A DNA stretch of 64,000 nucleotides from contig NZ_PXZL01000038.1 in the NCBI RefSeq assembly GCF_003013405.1, positions 1 to 64,000 of the forward strand, given 5' to 3'. Below, one piece after another: positions 25,212 to 34,689 of the stretch (positions are counted from its first letter, which is position 1; every line of letters starts with the position of its first letter). Below the pieces are notes generated by a model. It saw nothing but the letters and a program-made list of their open reading frames with translations, was not told the DNA's origin and ran no database searches. Source of the stretch: Brevibacillus formosus (GTDB lineage: Bacteria > Bacillota > Bacilli > Brevibacillales > Brevibacillaceae). Made by a program: the position numbers and the translations under genes.

Positions 25212-26610
25212 GAAAAAACGCACCTCTTTGTTTCGGTATTGGACGACGCGATACTTGATCATCTTGTGTATCGGCCTTTTCGTGATCGGGATTGCATCCA
25301 GCTACTGGATTTCTTATAGCGAGACTCAAAAACGCCTTGATTTTATGAGACTGATGGCAGCGGAAGTAGCGGATCGGGTCGTTGATGTGGAAGGCAAGGT
25401 AAAAATGGCTCCGTTCTTGTTTCGTATTGTGGACAGTCGCCAGGAGTCACTCGGAGTCAATTACAAGCCAATTATGATGATCTTAGATGAACACAAACAA
25501 CCAGTATTTGGCGTACCCGGTCCTTTTTCTGGGGAACTGATGCGCATCGCGCCTGATCTGGTGGAAGCGGATGACAGCCTGTCACAGTTTGAGCTTGCGC
25601 GGGGCGACGAAGTGCTTTTCGTGAAGGAAAGCATTAGGGTTGATGAGCGGGTGGTTGGATGGGTCATGCTGTTCACCCCGCAAAAACAGGTGATACGCAG
25701 CATGACCGAATTCCAATTGCTCGTGACTATGCTTCTGGGTCTTGGTTTGCTTGGGTGGCTCGTCATTTATTTGCTGACGAAAAAGCTGTCTCAGCCGATT
25801 AAGGATGTGGCGGACGCTGCCAAGCAAATCGTGCTGGGAAACTACGAGATTCAATTGGATAAAAACAAGCGCGAACAAGAAGTGTATGAACTGATCCATT
25901 CCTTTGAAGAAATGGCAGAGCGATTGAAGCAGCTGGAAATGATGCGTACCGAGTTATTGGCAGGGGTAACCCACGAACTCAAAACACCTGTTACGTCCAT
26001 CAGTGGGCTGGTGCAAGCCGTGAGAGAAGAGGTTGTCACCGGTGAGGAAGCCAAGGAGTTTTTGGATATTTGTACAAAGGAAACGACACGTCTGCAAAAA
26101 ATGGTAGAGGATTTGCTCGATTTTAACTCTTTTGCAGTCGGTGACATTCGCATTCGAAGCCAACCTCAAAACATGCAGGAGCTGATCAGGGAAATTACGC
26201 ACCAATGGAAAATTGCGCAGGAAGAAGAGAAGCTCAGCTTGCACCTCGAAAATACCTCTGATCCGGTCATGATTGATACTGACCCGTTGCGTGTGCAGCA
26301 AATCATGTACAATCTCCTAAATAATGCAGCACAAGCGATGGAATCGGAGGGGCGGATCGTCGTGTCACTATCTGCATCAGCAGATGAAATTCGCATTGAC
26401 GTGAAGGACAATGGACGCGGGATACCGATAGAAGAACAGTCTTTGATTTTCGAGCGATTCTACCGAGGCGAGGACAAGAAGCACATCGTCCGTGGGCTGG
26501 GGCTTGGTTTGTCATATAGCAGAATGATTGCCCAAGCGTTAGGAGGTATGTTGATTCTGACGGAGAGTACGGCGTCAGGCAGCACCTTCACGTTGATTTT
26601 ACGTAAATAA
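25204..26610 (+). CDS. sensor histidine kinase
   Basis: A 468-residue kinase: membrane helix 1 (about 15-37), an extracytoplasmic sensor of ~135 residues, helix 2 (about 172-192), a HAMP linker, then the H-box GVTHELKTPVTSI with His near 258, N-box NLLNNAAQA, and G-boxes DNGRGIP and GLGLGLSYS. It pairs with the overlapping response regulator. The extracytoplasmic loop is full size, unlike the loop-less BceS-type sensors, so it probably senses the signal itself. Confidence 0.95.
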   Translation: MSEKKRTSLFRYWTTRYLIILCIGLFVIGIASSYWISYSETQKRLDFMRLMAAEVADRVVDVEGKVKMAPFLFRIVDSRQESLGVNYKPIMMILDEHKQPVFGVPGPFSGELMRIAPDLVEADDSLSQFELARGDEVLFVKESIRVDERVVGWVMLFTPQKQVIRSMTEFQLLVTMLLGLGLLGWLVIYLLTKKLSQPIKDVADAAKQIVLGNYEIQLDKNKREQEVYELIHSFEEMAERLKQLEMMRTELLAGVTHELKTPVTSISGLVQAVREEVVTGEEAKEFLDICTKETTRLQKMVEDLLDFNSFAVGDIRIRSQPQNMQELIREITHQWKIAQEEEKLSLHLENTSDPVMIDTDPLRVQQIMYNLLNNAAQAMESEGRIVVSLSASADEIRIDVKDNGRGIPIEEQSLIFERFYRGEDKKHIVRGLGLGLSYSRMIAQALGGMLILTESTASGSTFTLILRK

Positions 26611-26624
26611 TCCATGCATGATCG

Positions 26625-26657
26625 AAAAGCGACCTGGTTCTCTCTGGTCGTTTTTTT
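26625..26657 (+). terminator. terminator after two-component genes
   Basis: aaaagCGACC-tggttctctct-GGTCG then seven T. Confidence 0.75.
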
Positions 26658-26679
26658 GTGTCTTCATCTGACTTTTCCC

Positions 26680-26697
26680 TGACGTATTCATTCCGTA
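26680..26697 (+). promoter_or_regulatory. possible response-regulator site, copy 2
   Basis: TGACGTATTCATTCCGTA shares 11 of the first 12 bases with the site at 24466. It lies 59 bases before the membrane-fusion gene, with a TATAGT at 26696-26701 that could be a -10. Confidence 0.4.
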
Positions 26698-26755
26698 TAG
26701 TGGTCGCAACCAAAAAGACAAGTCTTCAATCAAGTAGACGGTAGGAGGATTGAGC

Positions 26756-28348
26756 GTGACTCACAAGGAGAAAAAGAGAGAGTTGTTTTCGAAGGCAGGA
26801 AACAACAAGAAAAGGTGGATCGTTGGGGTTTTGGCTGTCGGGGCCGTGATCGTCTCAGGTGGGATATTCGGCTACCAGTCGTTTTTTACCCCACAAACGG
26901 CGCAGGCCGCATTTCAAGTGGAGACGGTAAAAAGGGGAGACATCTCAGAAGTCGTGATGGCATCAGGCACTGTACAGGCTTCCAAGCGCTCGTCTCTCTC
27001 GTTTTCTGATGCAGAAGAAGCCAAGGATGCGATCTCTACCATTCAGGTCGGCGTTGGTGATGCGGTGAAGGCAGGGCAAGTTCTGGCGACGATGGACGAT
27101 TCCGTAGCGAGAATCCAGGTAACCAATGCGGAAGCGAATCTATTGTCGGCGCAAGCCAAGCTAGAGGAGGCACAAAAGCGCAAGAGTCCTGCTGAAATCA
27201 CTTCTTTACAAGCCACCGTCAATCAGACCAAGAACGAATGGGAGCTCGCAAAGCAAAACATTGACGGGAAAAAAGCGGCGAATGACGTAGCGAAGGCAAA
27301 GGCAAACCTGGAGAGTGCCCAGAAGACGTACACTTCCCAGCAGGCCTTGTTCGCGGCAGGTGCGATTGCCAAGAGTGAATTCGACAGTGCTCAGGCCTCT
27401 TTGGATCAAGCCCAACGCGATTACAACTCGGCCGTGCTGACAGCCGGACAGACGACAGGACAGGCGAGTGTGAAGGTAGAGCAAGCATTGGCTGCGTATC
27501 AAACAGCGCAAGAAGCGTTACAGGAAGCCAATGAAGGTCCGGATGCCGCCACAGTATTATCAGCCAAAGCAGCAGTGGAACAGGCAAAAGCGGGGCTGCA
27601 ACAAGCACAGAAGGCATTGAGGGCTGTCACCTTGAAAGCGCCGATGGATGGAGTGATCGTCCAGGTGAATGGCAATGTAGGCGAAATACCCGGCAATGAT
27701 TTCATTATCATGGATAATTCGAATAGCGGAGATTTAGAGGTGTTGGCCCAGATCAGCCAGAGCGACATCGGAAAAGTGCAGGAAGGCTTGCCTGTGACAT
27801 TTACGACGAGCTCTTATGCAGACGAGACGTTCCGTGGAAAAGTAAAGCTGATTTATCCGGAAGCGAAAACCGATGCTGGGGTCACCACTTACGATGTGCT
27901 TTTGTCTGTGGCAAACCAGGATAACAAATTGAAGATCGGGATGACGATGAACGTCGCGATCGAACGAGGAACCCATAAAAATGTGCTCCTGGTACCTGCG
28001 CAAGCGCTGCAAACGCAAAATGGCAAGGATGGCGTGTATGTACTAAAGGATGCTGCTGCACAACAAGCTGGAGAAGGAGCTGAAGGGAATCAGGCTGAGG
28101 CGAAGCAAGCAAACAACCGCAGTGGAGCCAAAGAGGGCAGAGCGAATATGCCGTATCGATTTGTTCCGATCAAAATGGGGTATTTCACTGCCGATCAGGT
28201 AGAGGTGACAGAGGGGCTTACCGAAGGAGAGCGTGTCGTCATCCTCGTGAATACTCAGACTTCATCTGGAACGAGTCAAAATGGAAATCGAATGGGCGGC
28301 GGTATGCCGGGATTCGGCGGAATGGGCGTCCAGATAAGGGGACGGTAG
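26756..28348 (+). CDS. membrane-fusion (HlyD/MacA-like) exporter subunit
   Basis: A 530-residue periplasmic-adaptor-type protein, anchored by one N-terminal helix (about 23-43). It has a barrel-sandwich half ([17 protein letters not shown] type, [18 protein letters not shown]), an unusually long Ala/Gln-rich coiled coil (about 110-275), the second half-motif [18 protein letters not shown], a beta barrel, and a Gly/Asn-rich tail ([13 protein letters not shown]). The GTG start lies 7 bases after taggagg; a TTG two codons earlier is too close. It resembles YknX, forming an efflux pump with the next two genes. Confidence 0.9.
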   Translation: MTHKEKKRELFSKAGNNKKRWIVGVLAVGAVIVSGGIFGYQSFFTPQTAQAAFQVETVKRGDISEVVMASGTVQASKRSSLSFSDAEEAKDAISTIQVGVGDAVKAGQVLATMDDSVARIQVTNAEANLLSAQAKLEEAQKRKSPAEITSLQATVNQTKNEWELAKQNIDGKKAANDVAKAKANLESAQKTYTSQQALFAAGAIAKSEFDSAQASLDQAQRDYNSAVLTAGQTTGQASVKVEQALAAYQTAQEALQEANEGPDAATVLSAKAAVEQAKAGLQQAQKALRAVTLKAPMDGVIVQVNGNVGEIPGNDFIIMDNSNSGDLEVLAQISQSDIGKVQEGLPVTFTTSSYADETFRGKVKLIYPEAKTDAGVTTYDVLLSVANQDNKLKIGMTMNVAIERGTHKNVLLVPAQALQTQNGKDGVYVLKDAAAQQAGEGAEGNQAEAKQANNRSGAKEGRANMPYRFVPIKMGYFTADQVEVTEGLTEGERVVILVNTQTSSGTSQNGNRMGGGMPGFGGMGVQIRGR

Positions 28349-28352
28349 GCAG

Positions 28353-29084
28353 ATGAAACCGGTCATTCAAATAGAAGAGCTGAGAAAGCAGTACGTCATC
28401 GGAGACCAGGAGATATATGCGCTCAGGGGTGTCAGCTTGTCGATTGAGGTAGGGGATTTCGTGGCAATCATGGGGCCCTCCGGTTCAGGCAAGTCTTCGA
28501 TGATGAATGTGATTGGCTGTCTGGATAAGCCTACCTCGGGAGAATTTTTTTTGGACGGCTATCCTGTATCACAAGCACATGATGATGAATTGGCAGTCAT
28601 CCGCAATCAGAAAATCGGCTTTGTTTTTCAAAATTTCAATCTGTTGCCGCGTACGACCGCAGTTGAAAATGTCGAGCTGCCTCTGTTATATGGAGGCACG
28701 CCTGCACGGGAGCGAAGAGAAAAAGCCATCCGGGCATTAACGAGTGTCGGACTGGCAGAGCGATTGAACAACAAGCCCAATGAGCTGTCAGGCGGACAGC
28801 AGCAACGCGTGTCGATCGCGCGAGCTCTCGTCAATGATCCCGTCATTCTACTGGCAGACGAGCCGACAGGAGCGCTGGACACGAAGACGAGTGAAGAGAT
28901 CATGGGAATCTTTCAAAAGCTGAACGATGCGGGCAAAACAGTTATTTTGGTGACGCATGAACCTGATATTGCGGAGTATGCCAAGAGGATTGTCCGGTTT
29001 CGTGATGGGCAAATCATCGCGGATGAAGTGGTGGAGGATCGCAGGAGGGTGTCGATGGAGGGTAGAGCAGATGAGCTTTCTTGA
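28353..29084 (+). CDS. ABC transporter ATP-binding protein, MacB/YknY-like
   Basis: A 243-residue ATPase of the LolD/MacB group: Walker [10 protein letters not shown] (about 40), Q-loop FVFQNFNLL, signature [15 protein letters not shown], Walker [14 protein letters not shown]-loop VTHE. It begins 4 bases after the adaptor gene and overlaps the permease gene by 14 bases. It powers export of antimicrobial peptides or similar molecules with the YknZ-like permease. Substrate not predictable. Confidence 0.95.
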   Translation: MKPVIQIEELRKQYVIGDQEIYALRGVSLSIEVGDFVAIMGPSGSGKSSMMNVIGCLDKPTSGEFFLDGYPVSQAHDDELAVIRNQKIGFVFQNFNLLPRTTAVENVELPLLYGGTPARERREKAIRALTSVGLAERLNNKPNELSGGQQQRVSIARALVNDPVILLADEPTGALDTKTSEEIMGIFQKLNDAGKTVILVTHEPDIAEYAKRIVRFRDGQIIADEVVEDRRRVSMEGRADELS

Positions 29085-30282
29085 ATGTGTACGCATTTCA
29101 TTTCGCAGCATCAGGGCAAATGGATTGCGCTCCGTTCTAACAATGCTGGGAATCATCATCGGTGTGGCTGCTGTTATCGCGATGGTGGCGATCGGAGAAG
29201 GGACTTCCACGTCTGTTGCTTCGCAAATCAATGGTTTAGGGAGCAACCTGCTGATTGTCACACCTGGTCAGGCGACACAGGGCAGGGTAAGCCTTGGGGC
29301 TGGCTCTCTGAATACGCTGACGATGGCAGATGCAGAAGCCTTGATGCAAAAAGAGTCCATTTCGGGTGTCGCTCCCAGCGTCAATACGCGGGGGCAGATT
29401 GTCTGGGGCAGCAATAACTATTCGAGTATGCTCGAGGGGACGTCAGCCGATTTCCCTCAGGTAAGGAATGTAGAAGTAGGACAAGGGCGTTTCTTTAGCA
29501 ACTTTGAAGTGAAGATGCAATACAACGTGGCTGTCGTAGGGACTGAGGTGGTCAGCAACCTGTTTAAAGGAGCGAATCCAGTAGGGCAAACCGTTCAGAT
29601 CAACAGGATTCCGTTCACGATCATCGGTGTATTACAGAGCCAGGGAAGTTCAGGCATGACAAACAACGACGATCGGATCATCATTCCGATTACCACTGCG
29701 ATGAACAGATTGACTGGAGGCAAAAACGTGGGCTCGATCTACGTCTCGGCAGCATCGCCGGACTTGATGGAGAAGGCGCAACAAGATATTCAGCAAGCCC
29801 TTCGTGCCAATCACAAACTACGGCCACAAGCTGCAGATGATTTCCGCATTACATCCCAGTCAGACATTTTAAGCACAGCACAGTCAGTATCCAGCTCGAT
29901 GACCGCGCTTTTATCTGGCATTGCCGCCATCTCGCTGATTGTTGGCGGGATCGGCGTGATGAACATTATGCTTGTATCCGTCACGGAGCGGACACGGGAG
30001 ATCGGAATTCGCAAGGCGATCGGAGCCAAGCGGGGAGATATTCTCCGTCAGTTTTTGATCGAAGCGGTTACGCTTAGCCTGATTGGCGGAGTGATTGGCA
30101 TTGCCTTAGGGGTAGGGGCTGCGTTTTTGGTTAGCAAGTTCAGTCAGATGGCAACCTCAATCAGTCTGTCGCCGATCATGTATGCGTTTCTGACCTCTAC
30201 ATTGGTTGGTGTTATTTTTGGTGTGTACCCGGCGAGAAAAGCAGCACAGCTCAAACCAATTGACGCACTGCGGTATGAGTGA
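29071..30282 (+). CDS. ABC transporter permease, MacB/YknZ-like
   Basis: A 403-residue permease with one helix near the N-terminus (about 20-42), a large extracytoplasmic MacB-PCD domain (45-270), and three C-terminal helices of the FtsX fold, including the conserved [18 protein letters not shown] cytoplasmic loop. Start ATG behind gagggtagag inside the ATPase gene. With the adaptor, ATPase and two-component system this makes a complete regulated efflux module similar to yknXYZ; no yknW homologue is present. Confidence 0.95.
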   Translation: MSFLECVRISFRSIRANGLRSVLTMLGIIIGVAAVIAMVAIGEGTSTSVASQINGLGSNLLIVTPGQATQGRVSLGAGSLNTLTMADAEALMQKESISGVAPSVNTRGQIVWGSNNYSSMLEGTSADFPQVRNVEVGQGRFFSNFEVKMQYNVAVVGTEVVSNLFKGANPVGQTVQINRIPFTIIGVLQSQGSSGMTNNDDRIIIPITTAMNRLTGGKNVGSIYVSAASPDLMEKAQQDIQQALRANHKLRPQAADDFRITSQSDILSTAQSVSSSMTALLSGIAAISLIVGGIGVMNIMLVSVTERTREIGIRKAIGAKRGDILRQFLIEAVTLSLIGGVIGIALGVGAAFLVSKFSQMATSISLSPIMYAFLTSTLVGVIFGVYPARKAAQLKPIDALRYE

Positions 30283-30334
30283 GTGTGTAATTTTACCAAT
30301 CCGGGCATACTAGCCGTGAGAGGTGTTGGTGCTG

Positions 30335-30550
30335 ATGGAAAAAAGCGTTCAATTTTCCGTACCATGGCGAGAAGCGACACGCATTGTGAAAAGGATCAAA
30401 ACAAGCAAATTGCGTTATTTTGTCAGACAGCAAGAGGGCAAGACCAGTGTGGCGTTCGTCTTTCCTCGAGTTAGCGTCAGCCAATATGTCTATTTGTATA
30501 TCATTTTTGGACCAAGAGCTGCTGATGTGCTCAACAACGATAGCAAATAG
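30335..30550 (+). CDS. small hypothetical protein
   Basis: A 71-residue basic frame (MEKSVQFSVPWREATRIVKR...) with a hydrophobic central stretch (SVAFVFPRVSVSQYVYLYIIFG) that could be a strand or membrane-associated segment. The ATG has only a distant gaggtg; a GTG four codons earlier is possible. It follows the permease gene by 52 bases and precedes a hairpin. No family recognised. Confidence 0.45.
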   Translation: MEKSVQFSVPWREATRIVKRIKTSKLRYFVRQQEGKTSVAFVFPRVSVSQYVYLYIIFGPRAADVLNNDSK

Positions 30551-30554
30551 AATG

Positions 30555-30585
30555 ATCCCTGATGGCCCGAGCAGGCGTCAGGGAT
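30555..30585 (+). terminator. hairpin, possible terminator
   Basis: ATCCCTGA ... TCAGGGAT perfect 8-bp stem right after the small gene; followed by ttgcaataat, so a weak T-run. Confidence 0.45.
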
Positions 30586-30639
30586 TTGCAATAATTCACA
30601 GGAAAACAAAACCTGACACTTTTCGATAGGGCTGTTTCA

Positions 30640-30860
30640 TAGTACAATTCGAATATGAACGAACTTGGGGAAGTTCGGGATGGCGGCACCCAATCCGTGC
30701 AGAAGGGCCGCCTCTTTTTTTTGCGCATAGGATATAATAGGTACAATTACCTGAATATACAGCTAGAATGAGTGAGTAGTGGGATATAAAATAAGCTTAT
30801 TCACGTGAATATAACGTACTACTCTCTCCCAAGATTTGATCTTGGGGCTTTTTTTTGTCC
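30640..30860 (+). ncRNA. candidate small-RNA region with two terminators and no gene
   Basis: Two units can be seen. The first has hairpin GAACTT-gggg-AAGTTC (30661-30676) and terminator GGCGGC ... GCCGCC plus an eight-T run (30682-30722). The second has TATAAT at 30733, GAGTAGT (30774-30780) pairing with ACTACTC (30818-30824) around the 12-bp palindrome ATTCACGTGAAT (30799-30810), and terminator CCCAAGA-tttga-TCTTGGG with T-run (30828-30857). Both start after similar tacaatt...gaatat segments. No ribosome site or frame explains them. Confidence 0.45.
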
Positions 30861-30874
30861 AAAATGCATGAAAA

Positions 30875-30898
30875 AAAGCCGTTTCTCATGACGGCTTT
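30875..30898 (-). terminator. terminator overlapping the end of the minus-strand gene
   Basis: AAAGCCGT ... ACGGCTTT; on the minus strand it is followed by seven T. The stop codon of the 30886-31227 gene sits in its loop. Confidence 0.7.
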
Positions 30899-31227
30899 GT
30901 TATCGAAAGGGTAGGTTGAAAGCTTCCTTTTAGCAAGGCATCAATAAATTGCTCCTGTGTGAGAGAAATCGTGATGCCCATTCCAGGCAAATCGACAGAA
31001 AAAACATTTTCTCGGTACAAATACCAGAGATCGCCTGTCGGCTCAATGGAATAGACGTGTATATTTTTCTGTGAATGCTGGCCTGCCTTTTGGATTTCCC
31101 GCAACGCTGTAAAGAGTTCTCCCCAAACAGGCAGATAAGGCTTCGTTTGGTGCAGCACAATCGCTTGGATCAGTTGGTTTTTCACGAGAGAAATAGCATC
31201 CATGTTTGAGCGGTTCAACGAAGGCAT
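30886..31227 (-). CDS. hypothetical protein
   Basis: A 113-residue soluble protein of unknown family. It begins with a helical part (NMDAISLVKNQLIQAIVLHQ) and continues with mixed strands (HVYSIEPTGDLWYLYRENVF, MGITISLTQEQFIDALL). ATG about 10 bases after aaaggag. Its stop is in the loop of an intrinsic terminator. It is divergent from the nucleoside hydrolase pair, with 216 bases between in which no clear promoter was recognised. Confidence 0.65.
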   Translation of the reverse strand: MPSLNRSNMDAISLVKNQLIQAIVLHQTKPYLPVWGELFTALREIQKAGQHSQKNIHVYSIEPTGDLWYLYRENVFSVDLPGMGITISLTQEQFIDALLKGSFQPTLSITKPS

Positions 31228-31443
31228 GACCGTTATACTCCTTTTGCATGGCTTGGCGCATTAGTCTTGTGTGATGGCGATTTTTGTCGAAGTTATGAAT
31301 AAGTGTAAAATAGTTATCCGTTCGATGCAAGAGAAGAGAAGGTAGAGATGAGCATTTGGATATTTGACGGTTGCTTCTGATTTGGATAGCATAGGAAAAG
31401 CGGTTTTGACAAATGGCAATAGCGAGAAGCGGGAGATGAGATT

Positions 31444-32292
31444 GTGGCAAAAAAACACCGGTTGATCATCGAGTTTTGCGGTGGATTTGGTCAAGGGCTG
31501 GCCTTGCTGTATGCATTGCGGTCGCCTGATGTTCAAGTGGCAGGGATCATTTGCAGAGAATCGCAGTCAAGCTTGGCTAGCAAGTTGATTGATTTTGCAC
31601 AGCCAGGCTATGAAATTCCAATCGTAACAGGTGCCAAGCAACCGCTTTTCTCAGGAACGGTAGATACGACCACCTCGGAAGGTGTACGACTCCTTGTGGA
31701 AAATACGCAGGATGAGGAAAGTGACTTGACACTCGTGACGTTTGACCGATTGACGACGCTAGCTTTGGCTGTCGCGCGTGATCCACTGTTGGCGCGTAAA
31801 TTTACGCGAATTGTGGTGCAGGGTGGAGCGATACGCGTACCAGGAGACGTAACGGCTATTGCCGAAACAAACATGCATGGTGATCCGGAAGCAGCTGCGC
31901 TCGTTTTGGCAGCCCGCTTGCCACTTGTGCTCGTTCCAATAGATACAACCAGCTCGTTTCGTTTGAAGGAAGAGCAGGTACATACGCTGGGGAGTCTGGC
32001 ACAAGCAGTTGGCCTAATCGATAGAACGACGATGTCAGTTGTGCAGTTCGCAGCTTCTGCTGGTGCGCTCCATGCATGGGTAGCGATGCTCGCGGCTCTC
32101 TCGCCTGATAAGATGCGGACGGAGCAGATGAAGCTCTCCGTCGATTGTAAGAGTGAATTATCACGCGGTGCCATTCTAGCCGATCTACGGGCGAAACCGA
32201 GTGTAGGAACCGATACGGTCGTATGTGTTGAGGTTGAGATGGCAGAGGCAGAGTGCTGGCTGCAAACTGTTTTGGATCAGGGAGGGGTATAA
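31444..32292 (+). CDS. nucleoside-hydrolase-like protein lacking metal-binding residues
   Basis: A 282-residue IU-nucleoside hydrolase homologue, clearly related to the next gene through VVQGGAIRVPGDVTAIAE and NMHGDPEAAA. The N-terminal DVDTGIDDA calcium/ribose motif is replaced by IEFCGGFGQG, with no Asp at those positions, and the late HDPLA motif is replaced by HAWVA. These changes remove the catalytic metal ligands, so hydrolysis is unlikely. It may be a regulatory or structural partner of the active enzyme or have a new ligand. Start GTG behind gggagatgag. Four bases separate it from the next gene. Confidence 0.8.
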   Translation: MAKKHRLIIEFCGGFGQGLALLYALRSPDVQVAGIICRESQSSLASKLIDFAQPGYEIPIVTGAKQPLFSGTVDTTTSEGVRLLVENTQDEESDLTLVTFDRLTTLALAVARDPLLARKFTRIVVQGGAIRVPGDVTAIAETNMHGDPEAAALVLAARLPLVLVPIDTTSSFRLKEEQVHTLGSLAQAVGLIDRTTMSVVQFAASAGALHAWVAMLAALSPDKMRTEQMKLSVDCKSELSRGAILADLRAKPSVGTDTVVCVEVEMAEAECWLQTVLDQGGV

Positions 32293-32296
32293 GCGC

Positions 32297-33229
32297 ATGG
32301 AAAAAATCATTTTGGATGTAGATACCGGGATTGATGATGCGCTGGCGATTGCTTATGCCGTTCACTCGCCTGCTCTTGAAGTGTGTGGGATTACCACGAC
32401 TTTTGGCAATATTACGGTGGAGGAAGCAACGCGCAATACCTTACAGGTGCTAGAGCTGCTGGGTGCCTCTGGGATTCCTGTCTATCAGGGGGCATCGAAG
32501 CCGATTGTTCGCGACCTTACAGGAAAAGCAAGGCTGTTCCACGGTGAAAACGGGCTAGGCAATGTCGTCCTTCCAGAGCCATCGACAACGGCTCAGCCAC
32601 AGTGTGCCACACAATATCTCATCTCTGCGATTAAGGAAAATCCTCATCAATTGACACTCGTGACCGTCGGAAGCATGACCAATTTGGCGCGAGCGATTAT
32701 GGCTGCTCCAGAAATCGTAGCTCTTGTCAAACGAGTGGTCGTGATGGGGGGAGCTGTAACGGTGCCGGGAAATCGCACGCCTGTAGCGGAGGCGAATATT
32801 TGTGCAGATCCGGAAGCCGCAGCGTATGTCTTCCAGTCTGGTATTCCCGTGACGCTGGTAGGCCTGGATGTGACGATGCAAACGCTGCTTACCCGCGAAC
32901 ACCTGCAGGAATGGAGAACGAAGGATACACGCCTGAGCCATGCTTTTGCGGATATGTGCGAGGTGTACATGAATGCCTACGCGACAGTGGGCAATTTGCG
33001 CGGCTGCGGTCTGCATGATCCGTTGGCGGTAGGTGTTGTCATTGATCCGACGTTTGTGAAGTCGGTCCCGATGCATGTTGCCGTAGATACGTCCGGGGGA
33101 GCGAGTGATGCCCGTACGATTGGGGACAGAAGGGAACATCCAGCGCAGCCGCCGAATGTGGACGTTTGCTTGGAGGTTGATCATGAGCGCTTTGTCAGCC
33201 ATTTTTTACAATATGTTTTAGGTAGGTAA
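32297..33229 (+). CDS. nucleoside hydrolase (IunH/RihB family)
   Basis: A 310-residue calcium-dependent N-ribohydrolase that splits nucleosides (or nicotinamide riboside-like substrates) into base and ribose. The metal site is intact: DVDTGIDDA (Asp7, 9, 13, 14), [34 protein letters not shown] and LHDPLAV with the catalytic-type His and Asp. ATG with ggagggg ribosome site; upstream in-frame sequence lies in the preceding gene. Substrate specificity cannot be read from the sequence. Confidence 0.92.
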   Translation: MEKIILDVDTGIDDALAIAYAVHSPALEVCGITTTFGNITVEEATRNTLQVLELLGASGIPVYQGASKPIVRDLTGKARLFHGENGLGNVVLPEPSTTAQPQCATQYLISAIKENPHQLTLVTVGSMTNLARAIMAAPEIVALVKRVVVMGGAVTVPGNRTPVAEANICADPEAAAYVFQSGIPVTLVGLDVTMQTLLTREHLQEWRTKDTRLSHAFADMCEVYMNAYATVGNLRGCGLHDPLAVGVVIDPTFVKSVPMHVAVDTSGGASDARTIGDRREHPAQPPNVDVCLEVDHERFVSHFLQYVLGR

Positions 33230-33242
33230 GGAGGAAATCATT

Positions 33243-33707
33243 ATGTTAAAAGAGTTTAAAGAGTTTGCGTTAAAAGGAAATGTAATGGATCTCGCTGTCG
33301 GTGTCGTTATTGGTGGGGCTTTTGGTAAAATTGTTACCTCACTCGTTAATGACATTATTACCCCATTGATCGGATTGCTTCTGGGCAAGGTGGATTTCTC
33401 CGGCTTGTTCATCAATTTGAGTGGAGTTCCTTATACGACCATCGCCGAAGCAAAAAAAGCTAATGCTGCCACACTAAACTACGGGTTGTTCCTCAACTCC
33501 GTGATTGATTTTGTCATTATTGCCTTTTCTATTTTTATCGTCATCAAGCAGCTCAACCGCTTCAAACGCAAACAAGAAGTGGTGAAAGCACCTGAAACGA
33601 CAAAAGAGTGCCCGCATTGCATCTCGGCTATTCCAATCAAGGCTACGCGCTGCCCGAACTGCACCTCCATGCTGGATACAAAAGGAACAGCACTGGCACA
33701 CGAATAA
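33243..33707 (+). CDS. mscL: large-conductance mechanosensitive channel MscL with C-terminal zinc ribbon
   Basis: A 154-residue channel: N-terminal amphipathic helix, TM1 (about 15-45, with [20 protein letters not shown]), extracellular loop, TM2 (about 78-102). The C-terminus, instead of the usual short helix, has two CxxC pairs (Cys123/126 and Cys137/140) forming a probable zinc ribbon. MscL opens under hypo-osmotic stress. ATG with aaggagg site, 13 bases after the nucleoside hydrolase. Confidence 0.93.
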   Translation: MLKEFKEFALKGNVMDLAVGVVIGGAFGKIVTSLVNDIITPLIGLLLGKVDFSGLFINLSGVPYTTIAEAKKANAATLNYGLFLNSVIDFVIIAFSIFIVIKQLNRFKRKQEVVKAPETTKECPHCISAIPIKATRCPNCTSMLDTKGTALAHE

Positions 33708-33728
33708 GACATATTCAAGAATCAAACG

Positions 33729-33764
33729 AACAGAGGAGGGCGATTATGCCTTCCTCTGTTTTCG
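33729..33764. terminator. bidirectional terminator mscL / yheC-like gene
   Basis: AACAGAGGA ... TCCTCTGTT with ttttcgttt following; it overlaps the stop codon of the minus-strand gene. Confidence 0.75.
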
Positions 33765-34517
33765 TTTCATGCGGTTTTTATACTGATAGTGAAGTCTTTT
33801 AATCTTATGGTAATAGGTCTTGTCTCTGAGCTTGGCAAACAGCCCGTGGGAAGGAAAGTCGTAATTGACCTCAATAATGGAGAGATTTCCAGCTTTCTCA
33901 ATGGCAAAATCGACGCCGATTTGCGCACTGTGCCGATATTTATTAAAGTGGGCACATACACGGTGACTAATTTGGATCAACTGAGAGACGATACTTTTTA
34001 TTTTGTCGGGTGTAACAGCTCCCGACTTTTTCAAGGCATGCGGGACTGTGACGGCATATCCGCCGCCGCGAGCGACATTAGTAATAATGCTGTCGGCACC
34101 AGCTACCTTGGCTAGCATGCCGGCGTATTGCCATTTGCCTAAGCCATTGCGCATCATCATGACGCGAATGTCAAAGGGACGACCATTGATCTCTGCTAAA
34201 TCGAGCCCTTTTTGTATGACATAATTTTTTTCTGTGCATTGCGCGGCAAGCTGCTGCTTCAAGTCAGCTAAAGAATCTGCCTGCATAGGCTCTCCGCGCT
34301 CCTTCACAAATTGATAGCCCCCGCTATCCGTTTTCCAGACACGAATAATGCCTTTCCCCATATGGGTTCGCGTTGGTTTGATATAGACGGTAGAATACTT
34401 CGCTACATACGAGTCCAACCTTGCGGGCTGATATAAAGCAGTAGGCGGGAGGTAAGGGCGAATGTAAGGACTTTTTGAAAAGAACTGATGAAGGCTCCAC
34501 TTGCAGGAGGAGATCAC
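33744..34517 (-). CDS. YheC/YheD-family ATP-grasp protein
   Basis: A 257-residue single-domain ATP-grasp protein of the spore-coat-associated YheC/YheD group. Features: VYIKPTRTHMGKGIIRV (ATP-binding Lys and glycine loop), IQKGLDLAEINGRPFDIRVMMMRN, VGVDFAIE-type metal site (IGVDFAIEKAGNLSIIEVNYDFPSHGL, quoted in two parts). The GTG at 34515-34517 is 8 bases after gtgagg; an upstream GTG overlaps that ribosome site. It is shorter than YheC/YheD (~360-450), lacking their N-terminal domain. Substrate unknown; probably an amide-ligase-type reaction in sporulation. Confidence 0.82.
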   Translation of the reverse strand: MISSCKWSLHQFFSKSPYIRPYLPPTALYQPARLDSYVAKYSTVYIKPTRTHMGKGIIRVWKTDSGGYQFVKERGEPMQADSLADLKQQLAAQCTEKNYVIQKGLDLAEINGRPFDIRVMMMRNGLGKWQYAGMLAKVAGADSIITNVARGGGYAVTVPHALKKSGAVTPDKIKSIVSQLIQISHRVCAHFNKYRHSAQIGVDFAIEKAGNLSIIEVNYDFPSHGLFAKLRDKTYYHKIKRLHYQYKNRMKRKQRKA

Positions 34518-34689
34518 ATCATGCACCTCACTTTACGAAAAATCCATTCGTCCCAGCATATGCAGATGTGTTCGCGACCGTTTTCATTTTGACAAGGGGC
34601 GTTTTTCAAAAATTGCCAGTGGCTGAGAAGGAGTTACAGGATTGTGGGGGAATATATGTTCTAATCATAAGAGAAGGATGACGAAAATC

